DNA of 32,226 nt from Clostridiales bacterium (GCA_004556395.1 SFHK01000044.1:1-32226), one strand, 5' to 3'. Positions 16,172 to 23,906 are shown, counted from the stretch's first letter. Program-made: numbers and translations. The notes: generated from the sequence alone by a model not told the origin.

Positions 16172-17326
16172 TCAGTTGTATTTTCCGTAGGTTTTCGCGG
16201 TTTCTACCATGGCGAAAATGTTTTCGTCCGGTGTGTCGCGGCCGAGCTGGTCGCCGGTGGACAGGATGAAGCGGCCGTTCTTCGCGGCGGCGTCAATCGC
16301 GCGTCTGCAGGCCTCTGCCACGCGCTCCTTCGGCTCAATCAGCACGTTCGTGGTGTTCAGGTTGCCCATCAGGCAGAGCTTGTCGCCGTACAGGCGCTTG
16401 ACCTCGGCGAGGTCAACGTCGCCCATCGGCGGCTCCTCCAGCGGGTTGATGCAGTCCAGATCGGTCTCGTTGTATAGCATCTCGAGGAAGGCCATCGAGC
16501 GGCCGCAGCTGTGCAGCATGGAGGGGATGCCCGCTTCTTTGCACATGCGCGTGATGGTTTTGATCGTCGGCAGCGCGTACTTGCGCACGAGCGCGGGCGT
16601 GGCCAGCGTGAGCGTGCCCGAGCCGCCCAGCAGAAGCACGTCCGGCTTCTGATCCAGCATCATTTCGGCCATGCGCACATAGTCGCGATCCATCAGCGCC
16701 GCCCATTCCTCCATGATTTCCGGCTCGTCGTAGCAGGCGTATACGGCGGCTTCCACGCCGCCCTCAATGGTGCCGATGAACGCCTGAATGCCCGGGTAGC
16801 CGACGGTCAGGCAGAAAATGCCCTTGTCGCCGCACATGGCGCGCTGCTCCTCCAGAAGCGGCGTTTCACAGCTGACGATCCTGCCCAGCATCTTCTTGTA
16901 GATGGGGAAATCGCGCACAATGTCCTTCATCAGGCGCTCCGTCTGCGCGGGGGAGTCGGCGACGAACATCGTCTTGCCCTGCGTCAGAATGTCGCCGTCA
17001 ATGTCATAGCGGCTGTGAATGGTGAAGCGGTTGTTCTGAACCGGGTCGACGGTGCGCGTAACCTTGATATCCGCAAGGCTTTCGCGCTGAAAGGTCATGG
17101 CGGAGTTTGTCTGGAACCAGCCGTCAATGCCGAAATACTCCACCGCTTTGGAATAGGCTCTGTACAATGCCGCGTTGCCCTCCATATAAATATCCCAGAA
17201 GGGTTTGCCCGTCAGGCGGCAGGGAATCATATTCGAAAAGTCAGGCATGCAGGGCACGCGATCGGGGATGCCGCCGCGCAGGACGGTCATCAGGCGTTCC
17301 TTTGAGGTCATTTCAGAAAAGGCCAT
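16172..17326 (-). CDS. Uroporphyrinogen decarboxylase-family (URO-D/MtaA-like) protein
   Basis: The product is 384 aa with the HemE/MtaA TIM-barrel pattern: a VPCMPDF start region, a central GGSGTLTLATPALVRKYALP, then MLHSCGRSMAF, CLMGNLNTTNVL and ILSTGDQLGRDTPDENI. Corrinoid methyltransferases of this fold bind zinc by His-x-Cys plus a later Cys. Here the HxCG is present, but the later Cys position (TGDQL) carries Asp, so the usual zinc site is incomplete. It is unlikely to be true HemE, because no haem genes are near and the family is diverse in Clostridia. The start at 17326 has AAAGGAG 9 bases upstream. It follows the second transporter's binding protein after a terminator, so it is expressed by read-through or from an unseen promoter. 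Substrate unknown. Confidence 0.85.
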   Translation of the reverse strand: MAFSEMTSKERLMTVLRGGIPDRVPCMPDFSNMIPCRLTGKPFWDIYMEGNAALYRAYSKAVEYFGIDGWFQTNSAMTFQRESLADIKVTRTVDPVQNNRFTIHSRYDIDGDILTQGKTMFVADSPAQTERLMKDIVRDFPIYKKMLGRIVSCETPLLEEQRAMCGDKGIFCLTVGYPGIQAFIGTIEGGVEAAVYACYDEPEIMEEWAALMDRDYVRMAEMMLDQKPDVLLLGGSGTLTLATPALVRKYALPTIKTITRMCKEAGIPSMLHSCGRSMAFLEMLYNETDLDCINPLEEPPMGDVDLAEVKRLYGDKLCLMGNLNTTNVLIEPKERVAEACRRAIDAAAKNGRFILSTGDQLGRDTPDENIFAMVETAKTYGKYN

Positions 17327-17366
17327 CGGAAAAATCTCCTTTGGGTTCCCCCTGCGGGAATTCGTG

Positions 17367-17392
17367 AAAAAGGGGCCGCGCAAGGCGGCCCC
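17367..17392 (-). terminator. Intrinsic terminator after the second binding-protein gene
   Basis: Bases 17372-17379 and 17385-17392 form a perfect 8-bp GC stem with a 5-base loop, followed on the minus strand by TTTTTCACG. It lies between the binding protein (stop at 17416) and the URO-D gene. Confidence 0.85.
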
Positions 17393-17415
17393 CATAGGGA
17401 TTGGTCTGGTCGAGA

Positions 17416-19107
17416 TTAGTCGACGTACTGACGCTGATAGGCGACGTCCGCCAGCTCGAGGAAGCGCTCGAGGCCGATGTTGTTGAGCTCGGCCAGGAAG
17501 GCGTCCTTGTCGTCCAGGAAGGAAGCTTCCTGACCGAGGACGTACAGGGTGCGCTGCTGGTTGACGAAGGTCTTCAGGTTGTTGCGGATTTCGCCAAGCT
17601 CTTCGATCTCAGCGGCGGAGAAGTTGAGGGTGGGGCAGTAGGTTTTCGCGTCGGGCTTCAGGCTCTGATAGACGCCGGTAGCCAGGTTCTGACGGACAGC
17701 GCCGCTGTTCTCATAGCCGGTAACGAGGTTGCCGTTCTCATCCTTGTAGATGTAGCCGCCTTCGTTCTCGATGTCGCCGGAGTAGTAGGGGCTCTTGTCG
17801 AACCAGTTCACGTTCTGAACCTTGCCGAATACTTCTTCAACGCCCGGGAAGTCGAACAGGTACTTGGGCTCATAGCCGAGGGACGCATAGGAGGCCTTGA
17901 TTTCGGCGCCCGGATGATCCTTCAGGTAATCCTCAACGGTGATCCACTGCTTGCCTTCGATGCCGAAGCGGCCGAACAGGAAGCTCTCCTCGGAGAAGAG
18001 GAAGTCGCCCACGCGGAACGCCAGTTCAGGCTGCTGGCAGTAGGTGGTCACGGCCCACGCGATGGTGGTGGTGGACTGGGCATACGCAACGGTACGCACG
18101 CCTTCGGGGCCGGTCAGCGGATCGCAGCAGGTGTACTGCAGACGGGTCTCAACGCTGGCGCTTCCGAGGAAGCCCAGAGAGGAATCGAACAGGCAGCCAA
18201 CGCGGTTCTTGCCGTCAGCGGCAGCGGCCACGATGTCGGGGCGGCCATAGGTGAAGGACTCGGGGAGGAGCAGGCCTTCCGCTACGAGGTCCTTGATGTA
18301 GTCAACGGCTTCGAACCAGCCATCCTGGATGTAGGAAGCGGTGACGTGGCCGTCCTTGAGCATGAGCATGTCGCCGTCGCCTTCATGCACGAAAGCGTTG
18401 GTGAGGAACTTCACCGGGCTGCCGCCCCAGGAGGAGGAGCCGAGCAGGGGGAGTTCGTCCTTCTCGCCGTTGCCGTTGGGATCCTCGTCACGGAAACGGA
18501 TGAGCATCTCTTTGAATTCCTCGGTGGTGGTGGGGAGTTCCATGTCCAGCTTGTCCAGCCAGGTCTGGTTGATCCACAGCTTATACTTGGTCTCGTTGGA
18601 GGGAGACACCTGGATGCGCGGCACGCCGTAGATGGAGCCGTCGAAGCAGGTGATGTTGGTGATCAGGTTCCAGTCGGGATGCTGGGCGACCGCCTTGTCG
18701 GCGTTCACGGCGAGGCCGTTCTTGTAGTAGTCGCTCACATCAAGCAACGCGCCGGCCTGGCCATAGTTGTAGGCGTCAGACACGCTGATGTTGCCGGTGC
18801 AGATGATGTCCGGAAGCTTGTCGCCGGAGTTGATCATGATGGCGAGCTTCTGGTTGGCGTCGTCGCTGGGCAGATACTCGAACTCGAGGTTCACGTTGCA
18901 GCTGCTCTCGATCCAGCGGGTGAGGTCGTTGTCCTTATAGTCGGCGACTTCGGGACGCTGCGGGATCAGAACGGTGAGGGTGTAGGGCTCGTCGCCGGTC
19001 CAGATGGGCAGGACGCCGGGCTCGCTGAGGTTGGCGCTCTCGGCAAACGCGGGCGTGAGGGCCAGCACGAGAAGCAGCGCCAGGAACAGAGAGGTTACTT
19101 TGCGCAT
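17416..19107 (-). CDS. Extracellular solute-binding protein of the second sugar ABC importer
   Basis: The product is 563 aa, LipO-like in size. The signal peptide spans residues 1-22, ending AFA|ES, and has no Cys at all, so it is predicted to be secreted without a lipid anchor. Family landmarks are INSGDKLPDIICTGN around residue 93, YGVPRIQVSPSNE around residue 165, and an Asp-rich loop DEDPNGNGEKDE. The ATG at 19107 has GGGAG 8 bases upstream. It is the third gene of the minus-strand operon after LplB- and YtcP-like permeases, separated from them by a 156-base gap that contains repeat copy A and a hairpin. It probably delivers an oligosaccharide to those permeases. Confidence 0.95.
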   Translation of the reverse strand: MRKVTSLFLALLLVLALTPAFAESANLSEPGVLPIWTGDEPYTLTVLIPQRPEVADYKDNDLTRWIESSCNVNLEFEYLPSDDANQKLAIMINSGDKLPDIICTGNISVSDAYNYGQAGALLDVSDYYKNGLAVNADKAVAQHPDWNLITNITCFDGSIYGVPRIQVSPSNETKYKLWINQTWLDKLDMELPTTTEEFKEMLIRFRDEDPNGNGEKDELPLLGSSSWGGSPVKFLTNAFVHEGDGDMLMLKDGHVTASYIQDGWFEAVDYIKDLVAEGLLLPESFTYGRPDIVAAAADGKNRVGCLFDSSLGFLGSASVETRLQYTCCDPLTGPEGVRTVAYAQSTTTIAWAVTTYCQQPELAFRVGDFLFSEESFLFGRFGIEGKQWITVEDYLKDHPGAEIKASYASLGYEPKYLFDFPGVEEVFGKVQNVNWFDKSPYYSGDIENEGGYIYKDENGNLVTGYENSGAVRQNLATGVYQSLKPDAKTYCPTLNFSAAEIEELGEIRNNLKTFVNQQRTLYVLGQEASFLDDKDAFLAELNNIGLERFLELADVAYQRQYVD

Positions 19108-19130
19108 GGTTTGATCTCCCTTTCTTTATT

Positions 19131-19154
19131 TTCAAGAAGCGGTTGCTTCCTGAA
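19131..19154 (-). other. Hairpin before the second binding-protein gene
   Basis: TTCAAGAAGC (19131-19140) and GCTTCCTGAA (19145-19154) pair with one mismatch around a 4-base loop. The hairpin lies just upstream of the binding-protein ribosome site, matching the position of the hairpin in the first transporter operon. Confidence 0.55.
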
Positions 19155-19162
19155 TTACAATT

Positions 19163-19272
19163 AAGGCAACGCCGCACAAATGAGGTGGTCGGCCGGCGAA
19201 TGGATTTTTCGTCAGATGCAAATGAAAATTCCGAAGGTTTACTGGAGGTAAATCGAGGAATTTTCATGCCGC
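19163..19272 (+). repeat. Intergenic repeat, copy A (inverted relative to copy B)
   Basis: This 110-bp sequence matches the reverse complement of 21383-21481 with five substitutions and one 11-base insertion. Its features are CGCCG and CGGCG, which can pair, a conserved GGATTTTTCGTCAGATGCAA core, and a 9-bp stem GAAAATTCC/GGAATTTTC. In copy B that stem reads GAAAATTTC/GAAATTTTC, so both sides changed together and pairing is kept. Copy A overlaps the last two codons and the stop codon (19264-19266) of the YtcP-like permease. I do not recognise the family. Confidence 0.9.
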
Positions 19273-20196
19273 GCCAATCATGACGCCCTTCATGAAATAC
19301 TTCTTGACGAACGGATACAGAATCAGAATCGGCGCGGAGGAGATGACGATCAGGCCGTACTTCAGCAGATCCTGCAGGGACTGGTTGTTCATCAGCTCGT
19401 CCGCCAGCGCGCCCGCGGCTTCGGAGTCGAAGGCGTTGAGCATCAGAATTTCGCGCAGGATGATCTGCAGCGGGTACTTGCTCGGATTCTTCAGATAGAT
19501 GAACGCGGTGAAGTAATCGTTCCAGTGACCCACGGCGTAGTACAGCGACAGAACCGCGATAACCGTGCCGGACAGCGGCAGAACCATCTGCAGGAAGAAG
19601 CGCGTGTCCGTGCAGCCGTCCACCTTGGCGGCCTCCTCCAGCTCGGAGGGGATGTTGTTGATGAACGTGCGGGCGATGATCATGTTGTAGACGCTCATCG
19701 CGCCCGGGATGATCATGGCCGCGCGGGTGTCCATCATGCCCAGCGAACGAACCAGAACGTAGTTCGGGATTGTGCCGCCGCCGAAGTACATCGTGAACAT
19801 GAACAGCCACGTGATCCACTTGCGGCCGGGCAGGTTCTTGCGCGCCATCGGGTAGGCGCACACCATCGTCATGGTGATGTTCAGCGCAGTGCCGACGATC
19901 GCGTAGAAGAACGTGTTGCCGTACGCCTGCCACAGACCCTTGTATTCGAACACGGCTTCGTAGCCTTCCAGGCTGAAGTCGACCGGCCAGAACAGAACCC
20001 AGCCGTAATTGACCGCCTCGGGCGACGAGAACGAGGACGCCAGCACGTTCAGAAGCGGCATCAGAACGATGATCGTGAAGACGCCCAGAAGCACGTTGAC
20101 AATCGCGTAGTAAATCCGGTCTCCGGCGGAAATCTGGATGGTATTGCGGACGGCGGACTTTCCGACCGTCTTTTTGAGTTTCTTTGTGTCAGCCAT
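19264..20196 (-). CDS. Carbohydrate ABC transporter permease, YtcP/LplC type
   Basis: The product is a 310-aa membrane subunit with about six helices. It has the FGGGTIPNYVLVRSLGM motif of the YtcP branch and the EAA loop LEEAAKVDGCTDTR followed by QMVLPLSGT. The start at 20196 is supported by AAAGGAG 9 bases upstream, and it lies 15 bases after the LplB-like gene. The protein ends in KGVMIGAA, whereas relatives typically carry on with a few more residues such as VKG or VKE (the first operon's paralogue ends LGGVKE). The stop codon here lies within repeat copy A, so insertion of the repeat may have replaced the original C-terminus. Confidence 0.95.
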   Translation of the reverse strand: MADTKKLKKTVGKSAVRNTIQISAGDRIYYAIVNVLLGVFTIIVLMPLLNVLASSFSSPEAVNYGWVLFWPVDFSLEGYEAVFEYKGLWQAYGNTFFYAIVGTALNITMTMVCAYPMARKNLPGRKWITWLFMFTMYFGGGTIPNYVLVRSLGMMDTRAAMIIPGAMSVYNMIIARTFINNIPSELEEAAKVDGCTDTRFFLQMVLPLSGTVIAVLSLYYAVGHWNDYFTAFIYLKNPSKYPLQIILREILMLNAFDSEAAGALADELMNNQSLQDLLKYGLIVISSAPILILYPFVKKYFMKGVMIGAA

Positions 20197-20211
20197 GTGT
20201 GCCGCTCTCCT

Positions 20212-21171
20212 TTACCAAAGTCCGCTGCCGTTTACCTTGTCGGCAATCTTGTTCACCAACAGCACGAAGAACAGGTTCACGCCGGAGTTAAACAGGCCGA
20301 TGGCCGTGGCGTAGGAGAACGCGTCGTTGGCGGTGGACGTAAGACCGGCTTTGTAAACGTAGGTCGCGATGACTTCGGAGGCCACGAGGTTGGTGTCGTT
20401 CTGCATCAGGTAGGCCTTGTCGAAGCCGATGCCCATGACGGAGCCGAAGCGCAGGATGAGCGTGACGGTGATCGTGGGGATGATGGCGGGAATGTCCACG
20501 TGCAGAACGCGCTGCAGACGGGACGCGCCGTCGATCGTCGCGGCTTCGTGCTGCTCCGGGTCGACGCTGGACAGCGCCGCCATGTAAATGATGGATCCCC
20601 AGCCGGTGGACTGCCAGATGCCGGACAGAATGTACAGCACGCGGAAGTTGTGTCCGCCCATGAACATGTTCAGCGTGTAGTTCACGCCGGGAATCAGCTC
20701 CACAAGGTTGTTGATCATACCGGTATTAATGTCGAAGATTCGGCGCAGAATACCGACCATGACGACGGTGGAGATGAAGTGCGGCATATAGGTGACGTTC
20801 TCGACGACGCCCTTATATTTGGTGCTGCGCACGGAGTTCAAAAGCAGCGCGAAGATGATCGGGATGGGGAAGGTGATGATCATCGACATCATCGACAGAT
20901 ACACCGTGTTGAAGACGGTGCGGTTGAACTGGTACGACTGGAAAAAGCGCACCAGATACTCGAAGCCCACCCACGGGGAGCCGAGAATGCCCGCCTTGGG
21001 CGCGTACTTCTTGAAGGCAATCGTTACGCCGTACATAGGCCAGTACTTGAAAACGATCAGCCATACCATGGGGATCAAAAGGAACAGATACATCTGCCAG
21101 TTTTCCAGTATGCGCTTTGACAGCGGCTTACCGGTGTGAACACGTTTTGACGGGCCATTGGGTGCCTGCAC
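20212..21171 (-). CDS. Carbohydrate ABC transporter permease, LplB type (GTG start)
   Basis: The product is a 319-aa membrane subunit, first gene of the second transporter operon. It has the FKYWPMYGVTIAFKKY signature of LplB-like permeases, about six helices, and the EAA loop HEAATIDGASRLQ followed by HVDIPAI. The start is GTG at 21171: AAGGAGG lies 10 bases upstream, and no ATG near the N-terminus would keep the conserved basic leader. Transcription comes from the promoter at 21248-21276. It pairs with the YtcP-like permease and the binding protein that follow. Confidence 0.94.
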   Translation of the reverse strand: MQAPNGPSKRVHTGKPLSKRILENWQMYLFLLIPMVWLIVFKYWPMYGVTIAFKKYAPKAGILGSPWVGFEYLVRFFQSYQFNRTVFNTVYLSMMSMIITFPIPIIFALLLNSVRSTKYKGVVENVTYMPHFISTVVMVGILRRIFDINTGMINNLVELIPGVNYTLNMFMGGHNFRVLYILSGIWQSTGWGSIIYMAALSSVDPEQHEAATIDGASRLQRVLHVDIPAIIPTITVTLILRFGSVMGIGFDKAYLMQNDTNLVASEVIATYVYKAGLTSTANDAFSYATAIGLFNSGVNLFFVLLVNKIADKVNGSGLW

Positions 21172-21247
21172 GGGGTAAACGCCTCCTTAGTGAAAACCAC
21201 GCGTGAGACAGCGCGCTTTGTGCAAACTGCCTTTACGTGTATCTTGA

Positions 21248-21276
21248 ATTATAGAGCACTCGTTGCACAATGTCAA
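21248..21276 (-). promoter_or_regulatory. Sigma-A promoter of the second transporter operon
   Basis: On the minus strand, consensus TTGACA (21271-21276) and consensus TATAAT (21248-21253) are separated by 17 bases. The spacer contains TTGTGCA and GAGTGCT (21255-21261). GAGTGCT occurs at the same place, next to the -10 box, in the first transporter promoter, and may be an operator. Confidence 0.88.
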
Positions 21277-21382
21277 GCGGTTAACGCAAAAATCAAGTCA
21301 AACTGACGGGTTTTTGCAAGTTCGCTTTAGGACACTGCTACACAATTTGGCGGCGCGCCGGTCGATGTCTTATCCGCCATCT

Positions 21383-21481
21383 GCGGCATGAAAATTTCTC
21401 GATTTACCTCCGAAATTTTCATTTGCATCTGACGAAAAATCCATTCGCCGGACGACTACCTCATTTGTGCGGCGCTGCCTT
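21383..21481 (-). repeat. Intergenic repeat, copy B (inverted relative to copy A)
   Basis: These 99 bp are the reverse-complement partner of 19163-19272. The loop of the 9-bp stem is 13 bases here, against 24 in copy A. The extra 11 bases in A look like an imperfect duplication of the loop sequence. Copy B lies between the transporter promoter and the terminator of the UPF0340 operon, so the permease genes and their promoter lie between the two copies. Confidence 0.9.
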
Positions 21482-21520
21482 GGGAAACTTTGGACACGTG
21501 CCTTTGAGTCAGAAACACGC

Positions 21521-21553
21521 AAAAAAATGGCGGAGGAAACGGTTCCTCCGCCA
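21521..21553 (-). terminator. Intrinsic terminator of the trmH-oxidoreductase-UPF0340 operon
   Basis: Bases 21528-21538 and 21543-21553 form a perfect 11-bp stem with an ACGG loop, followed on the minus strand by seven T residues. It begins 6 bases after the stop codon at 21559. Confidence 0.93.
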
Positions 21554-21558
21554 GAGGG

Positions 21559-22101
21559 CTACAGCGAATATCTGGCCCGTTCGCCGCCGATCAGCGGCGG
21601 GCGCGTGCGCGCGCAGGTGAGCAGCGCGCCGCCCACGCGATCCGCGCTCAGCCGAACCGGCACGGCCACGGCGCGCAGGTGCATGCCGATCAGCGTCTGT
21701 CCGACGTCCATGCCCGCGTCCGCGGAAACGGAAGCGACGAGCACGGGATCCTTCATCAGCCGGTAGGCGGCGCTCGCGCAGCTGCCGCCCGCCTTGGGAT
21801 GCGGCACGGCGAACACCACGGGAAGAGAGAACCGCTCGGCGATTTCGCGCTCCACGACGAGCGCACGGTTCAGGTGCTCGCAGCACTGGAACGCGGGCGC
21901 GAAGCCGACGGAAGCGGCGGCGTCCAATACCGCGCGGGCGATTTCCTGCCCGAGGCCGGGGCTGGACGCGCGGCCGATCGTGCCGCCGCCCACCTCGCTG
22001 GTGGAGCAGCCCACGGCCAGCAGCCGGACGGGATTGAAGTCCGCCCGATCGATCAGCGCCAGCTCGCGCGCGAGCGAATACACGGTTTCATAAACGGTCA
22101 T
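21559..22101 (-). CDS. UPF0340/TIGR01440 (YwlG-like) conserved protein
   Basis: The product is 180 aa, the usual length of the UPF0340 (DUF436) family, which includes Bacillus subtilis YwlG. Characteristic motifs are LLAVGCSTSEVGGGTIG, FQCCEHLNRALVVE, VPHPKAGGS and AGMDVGQTLIGMHLRAVAVPVR. The biochemical role of the family is not established. I chose the ATG at 22101: it begins one base after the oxidoreductase stop codon and shares the AAGGTG stretch as ribosome site, so translation is coupled. A longer version starting at 22122 would overlap the oxidoreductase gene. It is the last gene of a three-gene operon. Confidence 0.92.
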   Translation of the reverse strand: MTVYETVYSLARELALIDRADFNPVRLLAVGCSTSEVGGGTIGRASSPGLGQEIARAVLDAAASVGFAPAFQCCEHLNRALVVEREIAERFSLPVVFAVPHPKAGGSCASAAYRLMKDPVLVASVSADAGMDVGQTLIGMHLRAVAVPVRLSADRVGGALLTCARTRPPLIGGERARYSL

Positions 22102-22102
22102 A

Positions 22103-23131
22103 TTACACCTTTTTGAGCGCAACCCAGTCGTTCTTCGCGCTGGATTCGTAGATCGTCTTCACCAGGCACAGCGCCGGGAACGCGCTGCGGCCGTCGATTT
22201 CGAACTTCTCGCCCTTCTGGAGGCAGTCGTACAGGCGGGTGATCTCGAGAATGTGACCCGCGCCCCAGTAGCTCTTCACGCCCAGCTCCTTCGCGTCGTC
22301 TCCGCGGGCGAGCAGTGTGGGAACGCCGTCCTCAATCTTGAACAGCTTGTCGGCCAGCAGCTGATAGGTGCCGTTCTCAAACACCATTTCCAGCAGGATG
22401 GGGGAGTCCACGCCGTAGTTCGTGGTGGCGTGAATCACGCCGGTCGCGCCGTTTTCATACTCGAACACCGCGTGGCAGTTGTCCTCCACCTCGATCACGC
22501 CGTTCAGCAGGTCGGTGGACACGTGGCCGCGCACGCGCCTGATCGGGCCGCCCAAATAGCTGAGCAGGTCGAGCGTGTGGATGGACTGGTTGATCAGGCA
22601 GCCGCCGCCCTCCGTCGCCCAGGCTCCGCGCCAGCCGCTCTCGGTGTAATAGGGCGCGGTGCGGTGCCAGCACACGGACGCGCGGGCGCACAGCAGCCTG
22701 CCCGGCTCGCCGGAATCGATGATCCGCCTGAGCGCGGCGGTGGAGGGAATGTAGCGGTTCTGGAAAATTACGTTCAGCGTGCCCTTCGCTTCGTCCGCGG
22801 CGCGGATCATTTCTTCCGCGTCCTCAATCGTGGAGGCCATCGGCTTCTCGGTCAGCACATGCTTCCCGGCCTTCAGCGCGGCGATGGCCATGGGCGCGTG
22901 CAGATAGTGCGGGGTCAGCACGTGCACGATGTCAATATCGTCGCGCGCGACGAGCTTCGTCCAGTCCTCCATCGGCTCCGCGCCGGTCTGCGCCGCGGCG
23001 GCGGCAAGGCGGTCGGGCTTAATGTCGCACACGGCGACGATTTCGGCATTGTCCATCTGCATCAGTGCGCCGATATGCTGGCGACTGATTCCGCCGCAGC
23101 CGATCAGGCCGGCGCGAATACGTTTGCTCAT
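22103..23131 (-). CDS. Gfo/Idh/MocA-family NAD(P)-dependent oxidoreductase
   Basis: The product is a 342-aa cytoplasmic enzyme of the glucose-fructose oxidoreductase/inositol dehydrogenase family. Residues 1-120 are a Rossmann fold with GLIGCGGISRQH near the start and the catalytic-lysine motif EKPMAST near residue 95. The C-terminal alpha/beta domain carries GGGCLINQSIHTLDLLSYLGG, including the conserved His/Asp pair. These enzymes oxidise or reduce hydroxyls of sugars, inositols or amino sugars; the substrate is not readable here. A GAGAGG ribosome site lies 9 bases before the ATG at 23131. It sits 12 bases downstream of the RNA methyltransferase gene and one base upstream of the UPF0340 gene. 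Confidence 0.94.
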   Translation of the reverse strand: MSKRIRAGLIGCGGISRQHIGALMQMDNAEIVAVCDIKPDRLAAAAAQTGAEPMEDWTKLVARDDIDIVHVLTPHYLHAPMAIAALKAGKHVLTEKPMASTIEDAEEMIRAADEAKGTLNVIFQNRYIPSTAALRRIIDSGEPGRLLCARASVCWHRTAPYYTESGWRGAWATEGGGCLINQSIHTLDLLSYLGGPIRRVRGHVSTDLLNGVIEVEDNCHAVFEYENGATGVIHATTNYGVDSPILLEMVFENGTYQLLADKLFKIEDGVPTLLARGDDAKELGVKSYWGAGHILEITRLYDCLQKGEKFEIDGRSAFPALCLVKTIYESSAKNDWVALKKV

Positions 23132-23143
23132 GGCGAAAACCTC

Positions 23144-23872
23144 TCATCCGTTGATATTTTTAAATGTATACATGGCGATGGACGCGGCCACCGCAAGGTT
23201 CAGAGAATCGATTTCGTCCGACTGCGGAATGCGCACGGACTGGCCGTAGGTCCGGAACACTGCGGGCAGCCCGGCGGCTTCGTTGCCGAACACGAGCGTG
23301 TGCGGATGTCCGGCGTTCCGCGCCGCGTCGTTCAGCGGGACGGAGCCGTCCAGCATGAAGGGGCAGGTTTCCCTTTCGGGGAACTCGGCGCGGTATTCGT
23401 CAAACGAATCATATACGCGCGCGTTCAGCCGGAAAAACGCGCCCATCGACGCGCGCAGCACGTGCGGGTCGAATACGTCCACGCACGGGCGCACGACGGC
23501 AAGGTTCCGGTAGCCGAAGCCCACGGCGGCGCGGCACGCGGTGCCCAGATTCCCGCCGTCGGAAATCTGACAGAACACGGCGTGATCGGCCTCGGGATCG
23601 AGCGCAAGCTGGTATTTTTCAAACACCAGCGCCGCGAAGCAGTTGTCCTTTTTGCTTTCCCGCTTCAGCACGCGCTCGGCCATTTCCTCGCGAACCCCCA
23701 GCTCCGCGCAGCGCCCGCGCAGCTTTTCCACGCCCTCGCTGCCCAGCCCGTCCGGATGCAGAAGCAGCCGCTGCACCGCGCCGGGACGACTGTCCAGCAG
23801 CGCGTGGCACGGGTACAGACCCAGACAGTAGCTGTAATCGGCGCGCTTGTCGTAGGGCTCAAGCTTCGGCAT
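23144..23872 (-). CDS. TrmH/SpoU-family RNA 2'-O-methyltransferase
   Basis: The product is 242 aa. The three SPOUT knot motifs are present: SDGGNLGTACRAAVGFG (motif 1, around residue 104), LVFGNEAAGLP (motif 2, around 194) and IPQSDEIDSLNLAVAASIAMY (motif 3, around 215). The family transfers a methyl group from S-adenosylmethionine to a ribose 2'-OH in tRNA or rRNA. The N-terminal 90 residues are a divergent substrate-binding part, so the target RNA is unclear. GGGGAGGA lies 5 bases before the ATG at 23872. It is the first gene of a three-gene operon, which is an unusual partner for a sugar oxidoreductase. Confidence 0.93.
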   Translation of the reverse strand: MPKLEPYDKRADYSYCLGLYPCHALLDSRPGAVQRLLLHPDGLGSEGVEKLRGRCAELGVREEMAERVLKRESKKDNCFAALVFEKYQLALDPEADHAVFCQISDGGNLGTACRAAVGFGYRNLAVVRPCVDVFDPHVLRASMGAFFRLNARVYDSFDEYRAEFPERETCPFMLDGSVPLNDAARNAGHPHTLVFGNEAAGLPAVFRTYGQSVRIPQSDEIDSLNLAVAASIAMYTFKNING

Positions 23873-23906
23873 GAAATTCCTCCCCGGACGGTCTCAGTTC
23901 GCCTTT

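Larger units (their letters stand above)
21172..21558. other. Long intergenic region before the second transporter operon
   Basis: These 387 bases hold no gene that I can support. From left to right they contain the ribosome site and promoter of the transporter operon, about 105 bases of unassigned sequence that includes GTTAAC next to the -35 box and a GTCA-aac-TGAC motif, repeat copy B, and the terminator of the UPF0340 operon. Confidence 0.7.

Noticed and set aside
17401..19164. Plus-strand open frame (587 codons) opposite the second binding protein
   Set aside because: Antisense shadow of a clear solute-binding protein; the translation is Val/Gly/Leu-rich without domain structure.
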